From assembly GCF_900111685.1 (NCBI RefSeq), contig NZ_FOHX01000001.1, positions 1 to 64,000 on the forward strand: a stretch of 64,000 bases of DNA, read 5' to 3'. The notes under the pieces are model-generated. The model was not told the origin of the DNA, did no database searches, and saw nothing but the letters and a program-made list of their open reading frames with translations. The translations under genes and the position numbers were made by a program. Shown here one piece after another: positions 33,722 through 41,890 of the stretch. The first letter of the stretch is position 1. Every line of letters starts with the position of its first letter. Source of the stretch: Nonomuraea wenchangensis. GTDB taxonomy: Bacteria > Actinomycetota > Actinomycetes > Streptosporangiales > Streptosporangiaceae.

Positions 33722-35182
33722 TCAGGCGACGGTGCCCTCCCCCGCCGCGTCGTCGGCCAGCGCGGCGAGCTCGCCCAGCGTCACCGGGGCGGCGATCGGG
33801 CGGGTGGACATCGGCCGCAGGTCGTCGGCGGTGCTCTCACGGCCGCTCAGGCAGGCCGCGATGCCCGCGGTGGCGAAGCCGCACACCCGGCCCTGGCACC
33901 AGCCCATGCCGGGCCTGGCCAGCATCTTCAGCGTGCGCGGGTCCGCGGCGCCCAGCTCGGCGTGCGCGGCGCGCAGCTCGCCGTACGAGACCTCCTCGCA
34001 CCGGCAGACCAGCGTGGAGTCCCGCAGCCAGCCGGTCCACGCGGGCGGCACCGGGTAGGTGCGGTGCATGGCGGCGGCGAAGCGGCGGCCCCGTACGATC
34101 GCGGCCCGCAGCCGGACCATCAGCGCCGGATCCGCCGGGCGGCCCAGGGAGCGGGCCAGGGCGAGCGCGCTCAGGCGGCCCTCCTGCCCGGCCAGGGCCG
34201 CGCCGCCGACGCCGGTCGCCTCGCCGGCCACGTACAGGCCGGGGACGGTGCTGCGCTGCAGGGCGTCCACCGACACCACGAGCGAGCCGTCCACGTCCTT
34301 GCGGGCGGCGGCGCCGAGCATGAGCGGCAGCTCGATCGACGGGGTGAAACCCCAGCCGAGCGCGACGAGGTCGGCGCGGAGCTCCTCCGCCGGTCCGTCC
34401 GGGCGGCCGTCGCGGTCCACCCGGGCGACCCGGACCGCCTCCACCCGGTCCTCGCCGAGGATCTCGGTGACCACCGTCCTGGTCCGGTACGGGATGCGGT
34501 GCCGGGCCATCAGCGCCGCGTACTGGAGCGCCTCCAGGCCCTTGCCGGGCGCCGAGGCCGCGCCCACCGGGTCGCGCAGCCAGCCGAGGGTGGCGTTGGC
34601 CTCGACGACGGCGGCCACCTCGGTGCCCGCGCGGGCGAGGCCGGTCGCGACCGGCAGCAGGAAGGGGCCGGTGCCGGCGACGACGGCGCGCCGGCCGGCC
34701 GCCGTGCGGTGGCCCTTGAGCAGGGCCTGCGCGCCGCCCGCGGTCATCACGCCGGGCAGGTCCCAGCCGGGGACGGGGAGTTGCCGGTCGTAGCCGCCGG
34801 GGCACAGGATCAGCGCGGCGGCGGTGACCGTGGCGCCGGTCTCGCCCGGCGCGCCGGCCGCCGGGGTGGTGCGGAGGGTGAAGGCGCCGTCGGCGGCGCG
34901 GTTGATCAGCCAGACCTGGAGGCCGGGGAGGTGGCGGATCAGGCCGGCGGCGGACAGGGCGCGCAGGCGGGCGCGCAGGGCGGTGAACGTACGCAGGTCG
35001 TGGTGGCCCGCGCGGTCGGCGGGGCGGGCGTGGCGTTCGTCGTAGTGCCGCCAGTACTGGCCGCCGGGCTGGGCGGCGGCGTCGATGAGCGCGACCCGCA
35101 ACCCGGCCTCGGCCGCCTCCACAGCCGCGGCCAGTCCCGCCGGCCCGGCCCCGACCACGGCCACATCATGCTGACGGCGCAT
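33722..35182 (-). CDS. FAD/NAD-binding dehydrogenase subunit with BFD-like Fe-S domain (HcnB-like)
   Basis: 486 residues. N-terminal FAD site VAVVGAGPAGLAAAVEAAEAG, NAD-like site VVAGTGPFLLPVATGLA near 180, and GLYVAGEATGVGG near the C-terminal third. A BFD-like [2Fe-2S] segment, CRCEEVSYGEL followed by MGWCQGRVCG, ends the protein. This is the HcnB / LhpE type subunit of heterotrimeric amino-acid dehydrogenases. ATG 35182 lies inside the end of the [2Fe-2S] gene (17-base overlap). Last gene of the five-gene operon. Confidence 0.87.
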   Translation of the reverse strand: MRRQHDVAVVGAGPAGLAAAVEAAEAGLRVALIDAAAQPGGQYWRHYDERHARPADRAGHHDLRTFTALRARLRALSAAGLIRHLPGLQVWLINRAADGAFTLRTTPAAGAPGETGATVTAAALILCPGGYDRQLPVPGWDLPGVMTAGGAQALLKGHRTAAGRRAVVAGTGPFLLPVATGLARAGTEVAAVVEANATLGWLRDPVGAASAPGKGLEALQYAALMARHRIPYRTRTVVTEILGEDRVEAVRVARVDRDGRPDGPAEELRADLVALGWGFTPSIELPLMLGAAARKDVDGSLVVSVDALQRSTVPGLYVAGEATGVGGAALAGQEGRLSALALARSLGRPADPALMVRLRAAIVRGRRFAAAMHRTYPVPPAWTGWLRDSTLVCRCEEVSYGELRAAHAELGAADPRTLKMLARPGMGWCQGRVCGFATAGIAACLSGRESTADDLRPMSTRPIAAPVTLGELAALADDAAGEGTVA

Positions 35183-35570
35183 GCCCGCCCCCCATCTCGC
35201 CACGGCCGAGCGCGGGGTCCTCAGGGGCGGGGTCCTTACGGGGAGGGCCGCCGAGCGCGGGGTCCTCACGGGCGGGGTCCTTACGGGGAGGGCCGCCGAG
35301 CGCGGGGTCCTCAGAAGCGGAGTCGCCAGGGGTGTCGGTGAGGTGGAGGCCGTCGGCGGCTGGGGTGAGGCAGGCGCGGCGGTCGGGGACGCCGTCCACC
35401 GTGATGAGGCAGTCGAAGCAGACGCCGATGCCGCAGAACAGGCCGCGCGGCCGGCCGCCCCTGCGGGTGCTGCGCCAGTCGCGGATCCCGGCCGCGACCA
35501 GTGCCGCGCCGACGCTCTGGCCCGGCTCGGCGGGCACGACGGCCCCGCGGAAGGTCATGTGGTACGTCAT
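35166..35570 (-). CDS. [2Fe-2S] ferredoxin-like subunit (HcnA-like)
   Basis: 134 residues. Plant-type ferredoxin-like small subunit: GLFCGIGVCFDCLITVDG gives C-x4-C-x2-C, with the fourth Cys in RRACLTP. This matches HcnA / SoxA-type electron-transfer subunits (about 95-105 residues). The extra C-terminal 40 residues are a 15-residue repeat (EDPALGGPPRKDPAR) encoded by a 45-bp DNA repeat. ATG overlaps the upstream stop (ATGA); its 3' end overlaps the next gene by 17 bases. Confidence 0.87.
   Translation of the reverse strand: MTYHMTFRGAVVPAEPGQSVGAALVAAGIRDWRSTRRGGRPRGLFCGIGVCFDCLITVDGVPDRRACLTPAADGLHLTDTPGDSASEDPALGGPPRKDPAREDPALGGPPRKDPAPEDPALGRGEMGGGHAPSA
35208..35312. repeat. 45-bp tandem repeat inside the [2Fe-2S] gene
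   Basis: Two full copies (35208-35252, 35253-35297) and a partial third (35298-35312) of a 45-bp unit starting GAGCGCGGGGTCCTCA; copies differ at one or two bases. The unit is a multiple of 3, so copy-number change would lengthen the protein tail by 15 residues without a frameshift. It lies about 25 bases from the next gene's start, so it may also affect its translation. Confidence 0.85.
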
Positions 35571-36721
35571 GAGAGCACCTCCTCGGGCTCCGGGAACCGT
35601 TCGGGCGCGAACGGTTCGAGTTCCAGGTCGGGCCGCTCACCGGTGAGGGCCTGCGCGATCAGCTTGCCGGTGCCCGCCGACAGCCCGATGCCGGCCCCCT
35701 CGTGGCCGCAGGCGTGCCACAGGCCGGGCGCCCGCGGGTCGGGCCCGATGACCGGCAGGTGGTCGGGGCAGTAGGGGCGGAACCCGAGGTACGTCCGCAT
35801 GACGCGGACGTCGCGCAGCATGGGGAACAGCGCGATCGCCTTGCTCGCCAGCGCGCCGATCGCCGCCGTGGACACCGTACGGTCGAAGCCGACCCGCTCG
35901 CGCGAGGCGCCGATGAGGATCGTGCCGCTGCCGGTGCCCTCGACGACGGGCGAGGTCTGGAGCGCGGCGTCGGAGCTGGCGACGTCGCCGACGTACTCGG
36001 CGGCGTACACCTTGTGCCGGATCGTACGCGCCGGCATGGGCTGGGTGACCAGCACGAACCCGCGCCGCGGCAGCACCGGCACGTGCGTCCCCGCCAGCGC
36101 GGCCACGTCGCCCGCCCAGGTGCCGGCGGCGTTGAGCACCGCGCCCGCCGGGAGGTCGCCGGCGGTGGTGCGCACGCCGGTCACGCGGTCGCCGGCGCGC
36201 AGGAACCCGGTCACCTCGGCCCCGGTGCGCACCCGCGCGCCGAGCCCGCGGGCCAGGCGCAGCAGGTGGGCGACCACGAGCATCGGCTGTACCTGGGCGT
36301 CCTGCGGGTAGAACGCGCCGCCGCGCAGCTCGGGCGACAGGTGCGGCTCGTACCCGCGCAGCTCGTCCCCGGGGATGTCGCGGACCTCGACGCCGTGGCG
36401 GCGCTGGTGGACGGCGAGCTCGCGCAGCGCCGCGGCGCTCGCCTCCGACCCGGCGACGACCAGGCCGCCCTTGGACTCGAACTCCCACAGCCCGGCGTGC
36501 TCGGCCAGGTCCTCGCGCCACACGCGCTGGGCGTACAGGGCGAGGTCGAGCTCGGGCCCGGCCTCCTTGTCGGAGACGAGCAGGTTGCCCTCGCCGGCGC
36601 TCGAAGTGCCGCCGGCGATGGCGCCGCGCTCGGCGACGACCACCCGCAGCCCGGCCAGCGACGCGAAGTAGGCGGCGGCGGCGCCGACCACGCCCGCGCC
36701 GATGACCACGAGATCGGTCAC
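35567..36721 (-). CDS. FAD-dependent amino-acid oxidase subunit (HcnC/DAO-like)
   Basis: 384 residues, DAO/GlyOx fold: VTDLVVIGAGVVGAAAAYFA binds FAD, GGTSSAGEGNLL follows, and the C-terminal MRTYLGFRPYCPDHLPVIGPDP and HACGHEGAGIGLSAGTG are family marks. It would oxidise the amino acid C-N bond and pass electrons to the Fe-S partners encoded next. Closest known complexes are hydrogen cyanide synthase and D-hydroxyproline dehydrogenase. GTG 36721 overlaps the M24 stop (GTGA). Confidence 0.88.
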   Translation of the reverse strand: MTDLVVIGAGVVGAAAAYFASLAGLRVVVAERGAIAGGTSSAGEGNLLVSDKEAGPELDLALYAQRVWREDLAEHAGLWEFESKGGLVVAGSEASAAALRELAVHQRRHGVEVRDIPGDELRGYEPHLSPELRGGAFYPQDAQVQPMLVVAHLLRLARGLGARVRTGAEVTGFLRAGDRVTGVRTTAGDLPAGAVLNAAGTWAGDVAALAGTHVPVLPRRGFVLVTQPMPARTIRHKVYAAEYVGDVASSDAALQTSPVVEGTGSGTILIGASRERVGFDRTVSTAAIGALASKAIALFPMLRDVRVMRTYLGFRPYCPDHLPVIGPDPRAPGLWHACGHEGAGIGLSAGTGKLIAQALTGERPDLELEPFAPERFPEPEEVLS

Positions 36722-38037
36722 GCCTGCGCCATCCACTTCTCGACGCCGGCCGCGTCCAGGGGCAGCGCCTCCGACAGCACCCGCGCGCCGCCGGGGGTGA
36801 CCAGCAGGTCGTCCTCCAGGCGTACGCCGATGCCGCGCAGCTCGGGCGGCACGGTGAGGTCGTGGGCGTGGAAGTACAGTCCGGGCTCCACGGTGAGCAC
36901 CATGCCGGGCGCGAGCAGGGCCCCGTGGTAGCTCTCCTCGCGGGCGCGGGCGCAGTCGTGCACGTCCAGCCCGAGGTGGTGGCCGATGCCGCACACCAGG
37001 TAGCGGCGGTGGTGCTGGCCGTCGTCGGACAGCGCCTCGTCCACGGAGACCGGCAGCAGCCCCCAGTCGGCCAGGCCGTGCGCGATGACCTCCATCGCGG
37101 CGTGGTGGAAGTCGGTGAAGGGGCGGCCGGGCCCGACGGCGGCGAGCCCGGCCCGGTGTGCCCGTTCGACCAGGTCGTGGACCTGCCGCTGGGCGGGGCT
37201 GAAGCGGCCGGAGGCGGGGAAGGTGCGGGTGACGTCGGCGGTGTAGTGGCTGGTCACCTCGACGCCCAGGTCGAGCAGGAGCAGCTCGTCCGGCAGGACG
37301 GGGCCGTCGCAGCGTTCCCAGTGCAGGGTGGCCGCGTGAGGGCCGCTGCCGACGATGGAGGCGTAGCCGGGGCCGTTGCCGTAGGCGCGGGCGTACCGGT
37401 CGAAGGTGCCCTGGAGCCAGCGCTCGCCGGGGCCCGCGACGGCGGCGGGGATCTCGCGGACGACGGCGGCGAACCCCTCGACCGTGCGGTCCACGGCCTG
37501 GCGGAGCTGTTCCACCTCCCAGTCGTCCTTGTGCATGCGCAGCTCGGCGAGCACGCGGCGGGCCTCGGCGTCCTCGCCCGCCTCCAGGTCCAGCTCGGCG
37601 AGCGGCCGGACCGGCACGCCGAGCGCCCGCGACCAGTCGTCCAGGCCGGGGGCGGCGCCGACCCAGAGCTCGCCGTGGCGGGCGTCGCTCCAGAAGCGGG
37701 GGTCGCCGGGGTAGGCGGGGGGCGGCGCGTAGAGGACGGCCTCGCCGTCGCGCAGCACGACGACGGCGTCCTCGATCGCGCAGCCCGTCGTCCAGACGAA
37801 GTCGCTGTCGGCGCGGAAGCCGTACGTGGTGTCGTTGCTGCGGACGGGGGCCCGCCCGGCGGCGAGCACCACGGTCCGGCCGGGCAGCGCCTCGGCGAGC
37901 CTCGCCCGGTGCGCGGCGGCGGCCTCGGCGGCGCCGGGGACGACGGGCAGGGTGCGGTCGGGAATGTCCCAGCCGGTGTTCATGTACGCGGTGAACGCCG
38001 GGACCTCGCTGAGTCTCGGCGGTCTGCCGTCACGCAT
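36718..38037 (-). CDS. Xaa-Pro aminopeptidase-like M24 metallopeptidase
   Basis: 439 residues. N-terminal creatinase-like domain (about 30-180), then the pita-bread M24 domain with the five metal ligands: Asp in LLLDLGVE, Asp in YTADVTRTFP, His in GIGHHLGLDVHD, Glu in TVEPGLY and Glu in VRLEDDLLV. Removes an N-terminal residue before proline (aminopeptidase P) or acts on Xaa-Pro dipeptides. It overlaps the S33 gene by 8 bases and the oxidase by 4, so it is the second gene of a coupled operon for proline-peptide use. Confidence 0.9.
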   Translation of the reverse strand: MRDGRPPRLSEVPAFTAYMNTGWDIPDRTLPVVPGAAEAAAAHRARLAEALPGRTVVLAAGRAPVRSNDTTYGFRADSDFVWTTGCAIEDAVVVLRDGEAVLYAPPPAYPGDPRFWSDARHGELWVGAAPGLDDWSRALGVPVRPLAELDLEAGEDAEARRVLAELRMHKDDWEVEQLRQAVDRTVEGFAAVVREIPAAVAGPGERWLQGTFDRYARAYGNGPGYASIVGSGPHAATLHWERCDGPVLPDELLLLDLGVEVTSHYTADVTRTFPASGRFSPAQRQVHDLVERAHRAGLAAVGPGRPFTDFHHAAMEVIAHGLADWGLLPVSVDEALSDDGQHHRRYLVCGIGHHLGLDVHDCARAREESYHGALLAPGMVLTVEPGLYFHAHDLTVPPELRGIGVRLEDDLLVTPGGARVLSEALPLDAAGVEKWMAQA

Positions 38038-39319
38038 CGGCGATCTCTCCTCCCATGTCGCGGACCAGTTCCCTGAGCCGGCCGAGGACCCGGGGGTCGC
38101 CGACGCCGTCGTGCTCGTACTCGTTGGTGACCCAGCACCGGGCGTTGCCGATCCGGGCCGCGGTGTCGAGCTGGAGGTGGGCGTCGACGTACATGTCGTC
38201 GTAGTAGACGGCGGCGGCGAGCGGCACCTCGTTCGCGGCCAGCCGGTCGTGGTCGTAGAGCGGCGGCCACTCGGGGCGGGCGGCGAGCAGCTCGACCGCG
38301 GCGCGGAAGGGCCGCAGCCCGGCGATCTCCTCGAACATCCAGGGGTAGATCATCTCGCCGGTGAACAGCAGCGGCCTGGCCTCCTCGGCGAAGCCCGGGT
38401 GCCGGGCCCGCTCGGCCTCGGCGGCCCACCCGGTGGGGCCGGGGCCGTGGCCGTAGATGCTCTCCTGGAGGGCGGCGTACAGCGGATTGTCGCTGTAGGA
38501 GGTGCGGGCCAGCACCTGGTGCAGGAACGTCTCCGACAGCTCGTCCCCGGTGAACGCCTCGTCGAGCAGGTAGTGCATGCGCTCGTAGCCGGGTTTCATG
38601 CCGAAGTCGACGCCGAGCGACTGCAGCCGCCGCACGGTCAGCGGGTCGCCGTCGGGCAGCCGTACGTCGCCCGCGGCGAGCCGGTCGGCGACGCGGGCGG
38701 CCGTCTCGACGTGCTGGGGGTAGCGGCGGTAGAACTCCTCGTTCTTGGCCTGGACGCGGGGGTAGGTGCGGCGGTACACCTCGGCCGCGGACGGGTCCAG
38801 GCCGGGCAGGCCGCCGGTGACGTAGCAGGCGCTCAGCCCTTCGGGCGCGTTCGACAGGTACGTCAGCGTGAGGAACCCGCCGTACGACTGGCCGAGGGTG
38901 GCCCAGCGCCGCCCGCCGAAGAACGTCCGGCGTACGTGCTCGTGGTCGGCCACGATCGCGTCGGCCCGGAAGCAGGCGAGGTGGCGCGCCCCTTCCTCTG
39001 CGGTGGCGAAGGCGCTCATCCGGCGGCCGTCGACCCGGGTGCTGCGGCCGGTGCCGCGCTGGTCCATGAGGATCACCCGGTGGGTGCGCAGCGCCTGGCC
39101 GAGCCAGCCGTCCGCGGTGAGCGGGCGCGGCCCCTTACCGCCGGGGCCGCCCTGCAGGTAGACCAGGCACGGCAGGTCCTCGCGCGCTCGCTCAGGGTCC
39201 ACCAGCTCGCGGAAGAAGATCTCGATCTCGCCCCGCGACGGGTCGGACCAGTCGAGCGGCACGGCGGTGACGTGCTCGCGTACGAGGACGCCCGGCATGA
39301 TGTAAGTAATGTGTGGCAT
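38030..39319 (-). CDS. Prolyl iminopeptidase-like S33 hydrolase
   Basis: 429 residues. S33 signatures: QGGPGGKGP (the usual HGGPG with Gln for His), MDQRGTGRST, nucleophile Ser in LGQSYGGFLTLTYL, and a C-terminal NEYEHDGVG supplying His. Family members release N-terminal proline from peptides. ATG 39319 was chosen because TAATGT lies 8 bases before it (leaderless-type promoter); earlier Met codons are less supported. It heads the five-gene operon running to 33722. The oxyanion-loop His to Gln change may shift specificity. Confidence 0.85.
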   Translation of the reverse strand: MPHITYIMPGVLVREHVTAVPLDWSDPSRGEIEIFFRELVDPERAREDLPCLVYLQGGPGGKGPRPLTADGWLGQALRTHRVILMDQRGTGRSTRVDGRRMSAFATAEEGARHLACFRADAIVADHEHVRRTFFGGRRWATLGQSYGGFLTLTYLSNAPEGLSACYVTGGLPGLDPSAAEVYRRTYPRVQAKNEEFYRRYPQHVETAARVADRLAAGDVRLPDGDPLTVRRLQSLGVDFGMKPGYERMHYLLDEAFTGDELSETFLHQVLARTSYSDNPLYAALQESIYGHGPGPTGWAAEAERARHPGFAEEARPLLFTGEMIYPWMFEEIAGLRPFRAAVELLAARPEWPPLYDHDRLAANEVPLAAAVYYDDMYVDAHLQLDTAARIGNARCWVTNEYEHDGVGDPRVLGRLRELVRDMGGEIADA

Positions 39320-39369
39320 TGCACCGAACATTAAAGGCAGGCGCGGCGGCTGCCAAGGCCGCCACCCGC

Positions 39370-39640
39370 GATTCAGCATGATCTGCCGTGGAACGACGGA
39401 GGTTCACGCCCGCCAGGAGACGCCGGCCCGGGAGGCCCTCCAGGCCCGAGCGGTGCTCTGACGGTCGGTCTCTGTGGACGGCTCAGCCTGCCCGTATCTC
39501 GCCGCGTCCTGCGGCGGGGCCGCCCCACAGATACCGGCGGTTGTGGGCCGGAAACTCCTTGCGCAGCAGTCGCGCTGACCACGCTACGACCCCGCCGGAA
39601 ACCGGGTTTCCAGCGCGGCGAGATGGACCTGCTGATAGTT
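39370..39640. mobile_element. Gap before TnpB: probable left end of the IS605-type element
   Basis: This gap has no gene but holds hairpins expected of IS200/IS605 ends: GGAAACC-G-GGTTTCC (39597-39611) and CCCACA / TGTGGG near 39524-39547. The exact left boundary cannot be fixed without comparing to an empty site. Confidence 0.35.
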
Positions 39641-39649
39641 TGTTCGATT

Positions 39650-40792
39650 GTGAAACTGGTGGTGCAGGTGAAGCTCCTGCCGACGCCGCAGCAGGCGGCG
39701 GCGCTCGAAGCCACTCTGGACGCCGCCAACCGAGCGGCGAATCTGGTCGCGGCACTGGCGTTCCAGCGACACTGTTTCCGTAACTTCGACCTGCGCAAGC
39801 ACGCCTACGACCGGATCAAGGCCGAGTTCGGGCTGGCCGCGCAGGCCGCTCAGCATGTGATCAAGAAGGTGTGCGACGCCTATCGCACCCTGCACGCCAA
39901 CCTGGCCGCCGGGCACCTGGGCAAGCCCGGATCGCCGCGCCGAGCCAGAATCGAAGCCCGGCCGATCTCCTTCCGGCCGCGGGCGGCCCAGCCGTATGAC
40001 GACCGGTGCCTGTCCTGGCAGCATGACGCGCGGACGGTGTCGATCTGGACGACCGCCGGGCGGCTGAAAGGGGTGACCTTCACCGGCTCGTCGCAGCAAC
40101 TGGCGCTGCTGGCCGCCCATCGACGCGGCGAGTCGGACCTGATCTGCCGGGATGGAATGTGGTTCCTGCATGCCACGGTCGAGGTGGCCGACCGGCCGCC
40201 GTCGGAACCGGACGGCTTCGTCGGGGTGGATCTGGGTATCGCCAACATCGCCACCACCTCCGATGGGGTCCGTCACCGCGGCAGGGGCCTGAACGCGGTC
40301 CGCCACCGTCATCGCCGGCTTCGCCGCCGCCTGCAGGCCAGGCGGACCAAGTCCGCCAAGCGGCTGCTGAAACGGCGTCGTCGTCGTGAGGCGCGGTTCG
40401 CCGCGAATGTCAACCACATCATCGCCAAGAGCATCGTGACCGAGGCAGAACGCACCGGGCGCGGGATCGCTCTGGAGGATCTCCAGGGCATCCGCGAACG
40501 GGTACGGCTTCGCAAGCCCCAGCGGGTCACGCTGCATTCCTGGAGTTTCCACCAGCTCGGAGCTTTCATCGCCTACAAGGCGGTCCGGGCAGGAGTGGCG
40601 GTGATGGTCGTGGATGCGGCCTACACCTCACAGCAGTGCTCGCACTGTGGGCATGTGGACAAGCGCAACCGGCCTGACCAGGCCACCTTCAGATGTACGT
40701 CGTGCGGTTTCGCTGAGCACGCCGACGTCAACGCAGCCCGCAACATCGCCTCACGCGGTGAGACGGGCTGGGCAGTGAGTCACGCTGCCTGA
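39650..40792 (+). CDS. tnpB: TnpB (IS605 OrfB) RNA-guided nuclease
   Basis: 380 residues. An N-terminal helical/WED-like domain, then a RuvC nuclease with an intact triad: Asp194 (GVDLGIAN), Glu276 (LEDLQGI), Asp359 (EHADVNAARN). The C4 zinc finger CSHCGH...CTSCGF is complete. TnpB proteins cut DNA guided by an omega RNA made from the element's right end. There is no TnpA nearby, so the element is non-autonomous or retained for nuclease function. GTG 39650 follows TAGTTT by 8 bases. Active-site integrity suggests recent activity or selection. Confidence 0.92.
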   Translation: MKLVVQVKLLPTPQQAAALEATLDAANRAANLVAALAFQRHCFRNFDLRKHAYDRIKAEFGLAAQAAQHVIKKVCDAYRTLHANLAAGHLGKPGSPRRARIEARPISFRPRAAQPYDDRCLSWQHDARTVSIWTTAGRLKGVTFTGSSQQLALLAAHRRGESDLICRDGMWFLHATVEVADRPPSEPDGFVGVDLGIANIATTSDGVRHRGRGLNAVRHRHRRLRRRLQARRTKSAKRLLKRRRRREARFAANVNHIIAKSIVTEAERTGRGIALEDLQGIRERVRLRKPQRVTLHSWSFHQLGAFIAYKAVRAGVAVMVVDAAYTSQQCSHCGHVDKRNRPDQATFRCTSCGFAEHADVNAARNIASRGETGWAVSHAA

Positions 40793-40870
40793 CGCGGACC
40801 GGACCGTCGAAGCCATCGACGGCGAGGAGCTGCAAGCTCGGTCGTTCACGGCCGAGAAGCTGACCGGAAG
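40793..40870 (+). ncRNA. Putative omega RNA scaffold / right end of TnpB element
   Basis: Dense short hairpins follow the tnpB stop: CCGTCGA/TCGACGG (40804-40822), GAGCT/AGCTC (40827-40839), CGGTC/GACCG (40839-40866). In IS605-type elements this is where the omega RNA scaffold sits, with the guide immediately beyond the right end. The boundary is predicted only. Confidence 0.5.
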
Positions 40871-41772
40871 TAGTGTCCCTCGTCGAGATCGGCGAGCAGC
40901 CCCTGGCGTACGGGCCGCCAGCCGAGCAGCTCGCGGGTCAGCTCGCTGGAGGCCGGGGCGTCCGTGCCGGCGAAGGCGGCCAGCCAGCCGAAGTGCGCGC
41001 CCGCCTCCCCCTCCGGGATCGAGGCCACCGGCAGCCCCAGGTGGCGGCCGAACACCTCGGCGATCGCGCGGAACGGCACCCCTTCCTCGGCGGCGGCGTG
41101 CAGCACCGACCCCGCGGGGGCCCACTCAAGCGCCGCCAGGAAGAGCGTCGCGACGTCGAGGCGGTGCGCGGCCGGCCACCGGTTGGACCCGTCGCCCACG
41201 TAGCCCGCCACGCCCTTGTCCCGGGCGACGCCGACCAGCGACGCCATGAAGCCGTAGTCCCCTTCGCCGTGCACGGTCGGAGGCAGCCGCAGGACGCTCG
41301 ACCGCACGCCCCGCTCCGCGAGCGCGACGGTCAGCCGCGCGGTCTCCCGCCGGACGGCGGGGCCCGCGGGCAGGTGGTCCGTGGGCGGGTCGTCCCGCTC
41401 GGTGGACACCTGGCCGGGCAGCAGCCCCAGCAGGCCGGAGGCGAGGACGAACGGCCGGCCGGAGCCCGCCAGCGCCTCCCCCATGACCTCGACGGCACGC
41501 CGGTCGGCGGTGGCGGCGGCCTCGAAGCCGCCGCTGAAGGCGAGGTCGTGCTTGAAGGCGAGGTGAATCACGCCGTCGGCGGCGGCGGAGGCGTCCCGCA
41601 GGACGTCGAGGTCATCGAGGGCGCCCCGGCGGACCTCCGCGCCGGCCGCGGCGAGCGCGTCCGCCGCGGCGTCGGACCGGGCGAGCCCGATGACCTGGTG
41701 TCCCGCGCCGATGAGCTCGGGGACGAGGGCGGATCCGATCCAGCCGGACGCGCCGGTGACGAAGACACGCAT
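40846..41772 (-). CDS. SDR-family NAD(P)-dependent epimerase/reductase-like protein
   Basis: 308 residues. Extended/atypical SDR with Rossmann motif VFVTGASGWIGSALV at the N-terminus and LRLPPTVHGEGDYG near 165, as in NmrA/epimerase-like proteins; the catalytic YxxxK is not obvious (A-V-R-R-E instead). Its last six codons lie in sequence that may belong to the TnpB element right end, so the natural C-terminus may have been replaced. Divergent from a TetR regulator with two shared operators, which suggests inducible control. ATG 41772 has GGAGG 8 bases upstream. Confidence 0.82.
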   Translation of the reverse strand: MRVFVTGASGWIGSALVPELIGAGHQVIGLARSDAAADALAAAGAEVRRGALDDLDVLRDASAAADGVIHLAFKHDLAFSGGFEAAATADRRAVEVMGEALAGSGRPFVLASGLLGLLPGQVSTERDDPPTDHLPAGPAVRRETARLTVALAERGVRSSVLRLPPTVHGEGDYGFMASLVGVARDKGVAGYVGDGSNRWPAAHRLDVATLFLAALEWAPAGSVLHAAAEEGVPFRAIAEVFGRHLGLPVASIPEGEAGAHFGWLAAFAGTDAPASSELTRELLGWRPVRQGLLADLDEGHYFRSASRP

Positions 41773-41821
41773 GAGAAAGACCTCCGGGAGAGCCGGCGGG
41801 CAGGCTGACGTCGCCGCCGAC

Positions 41822-41842
41822 TGATGTCAGTTGCTGTCATCA
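41822..41842. promoter_or_regulatory. TetR operator 2 (SDR side)
   Basis: TGATGTCAG-TTG-CTGTCATCA, an imperfect palindrome (one mismatch) with the same half-site as operator 1. It lies just downstream of TATGCT (41845-41850, minus strand), the likely -10 box of the SDR promoter. Confidence 0.6.
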
Positions 41843-41856
41843 CGAGCATAGCCCGC

Positions 41857-41875
41857 GATGACAGTAACTGTCATC
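41857..41875. promoter_or_regulatory. TetR operator 1 (TetR side)
   Basis: GATGACAG-TAA-CTGTCATC, a perfect 19-bp palindrome. It ends 3 bases before the TetR -10 box TATGAT (41879-41884), so repressor binding would block both divergent promoters. Confidence 0.7.
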
Positions 41876-41890
41876 AACTATGATCGGGCC

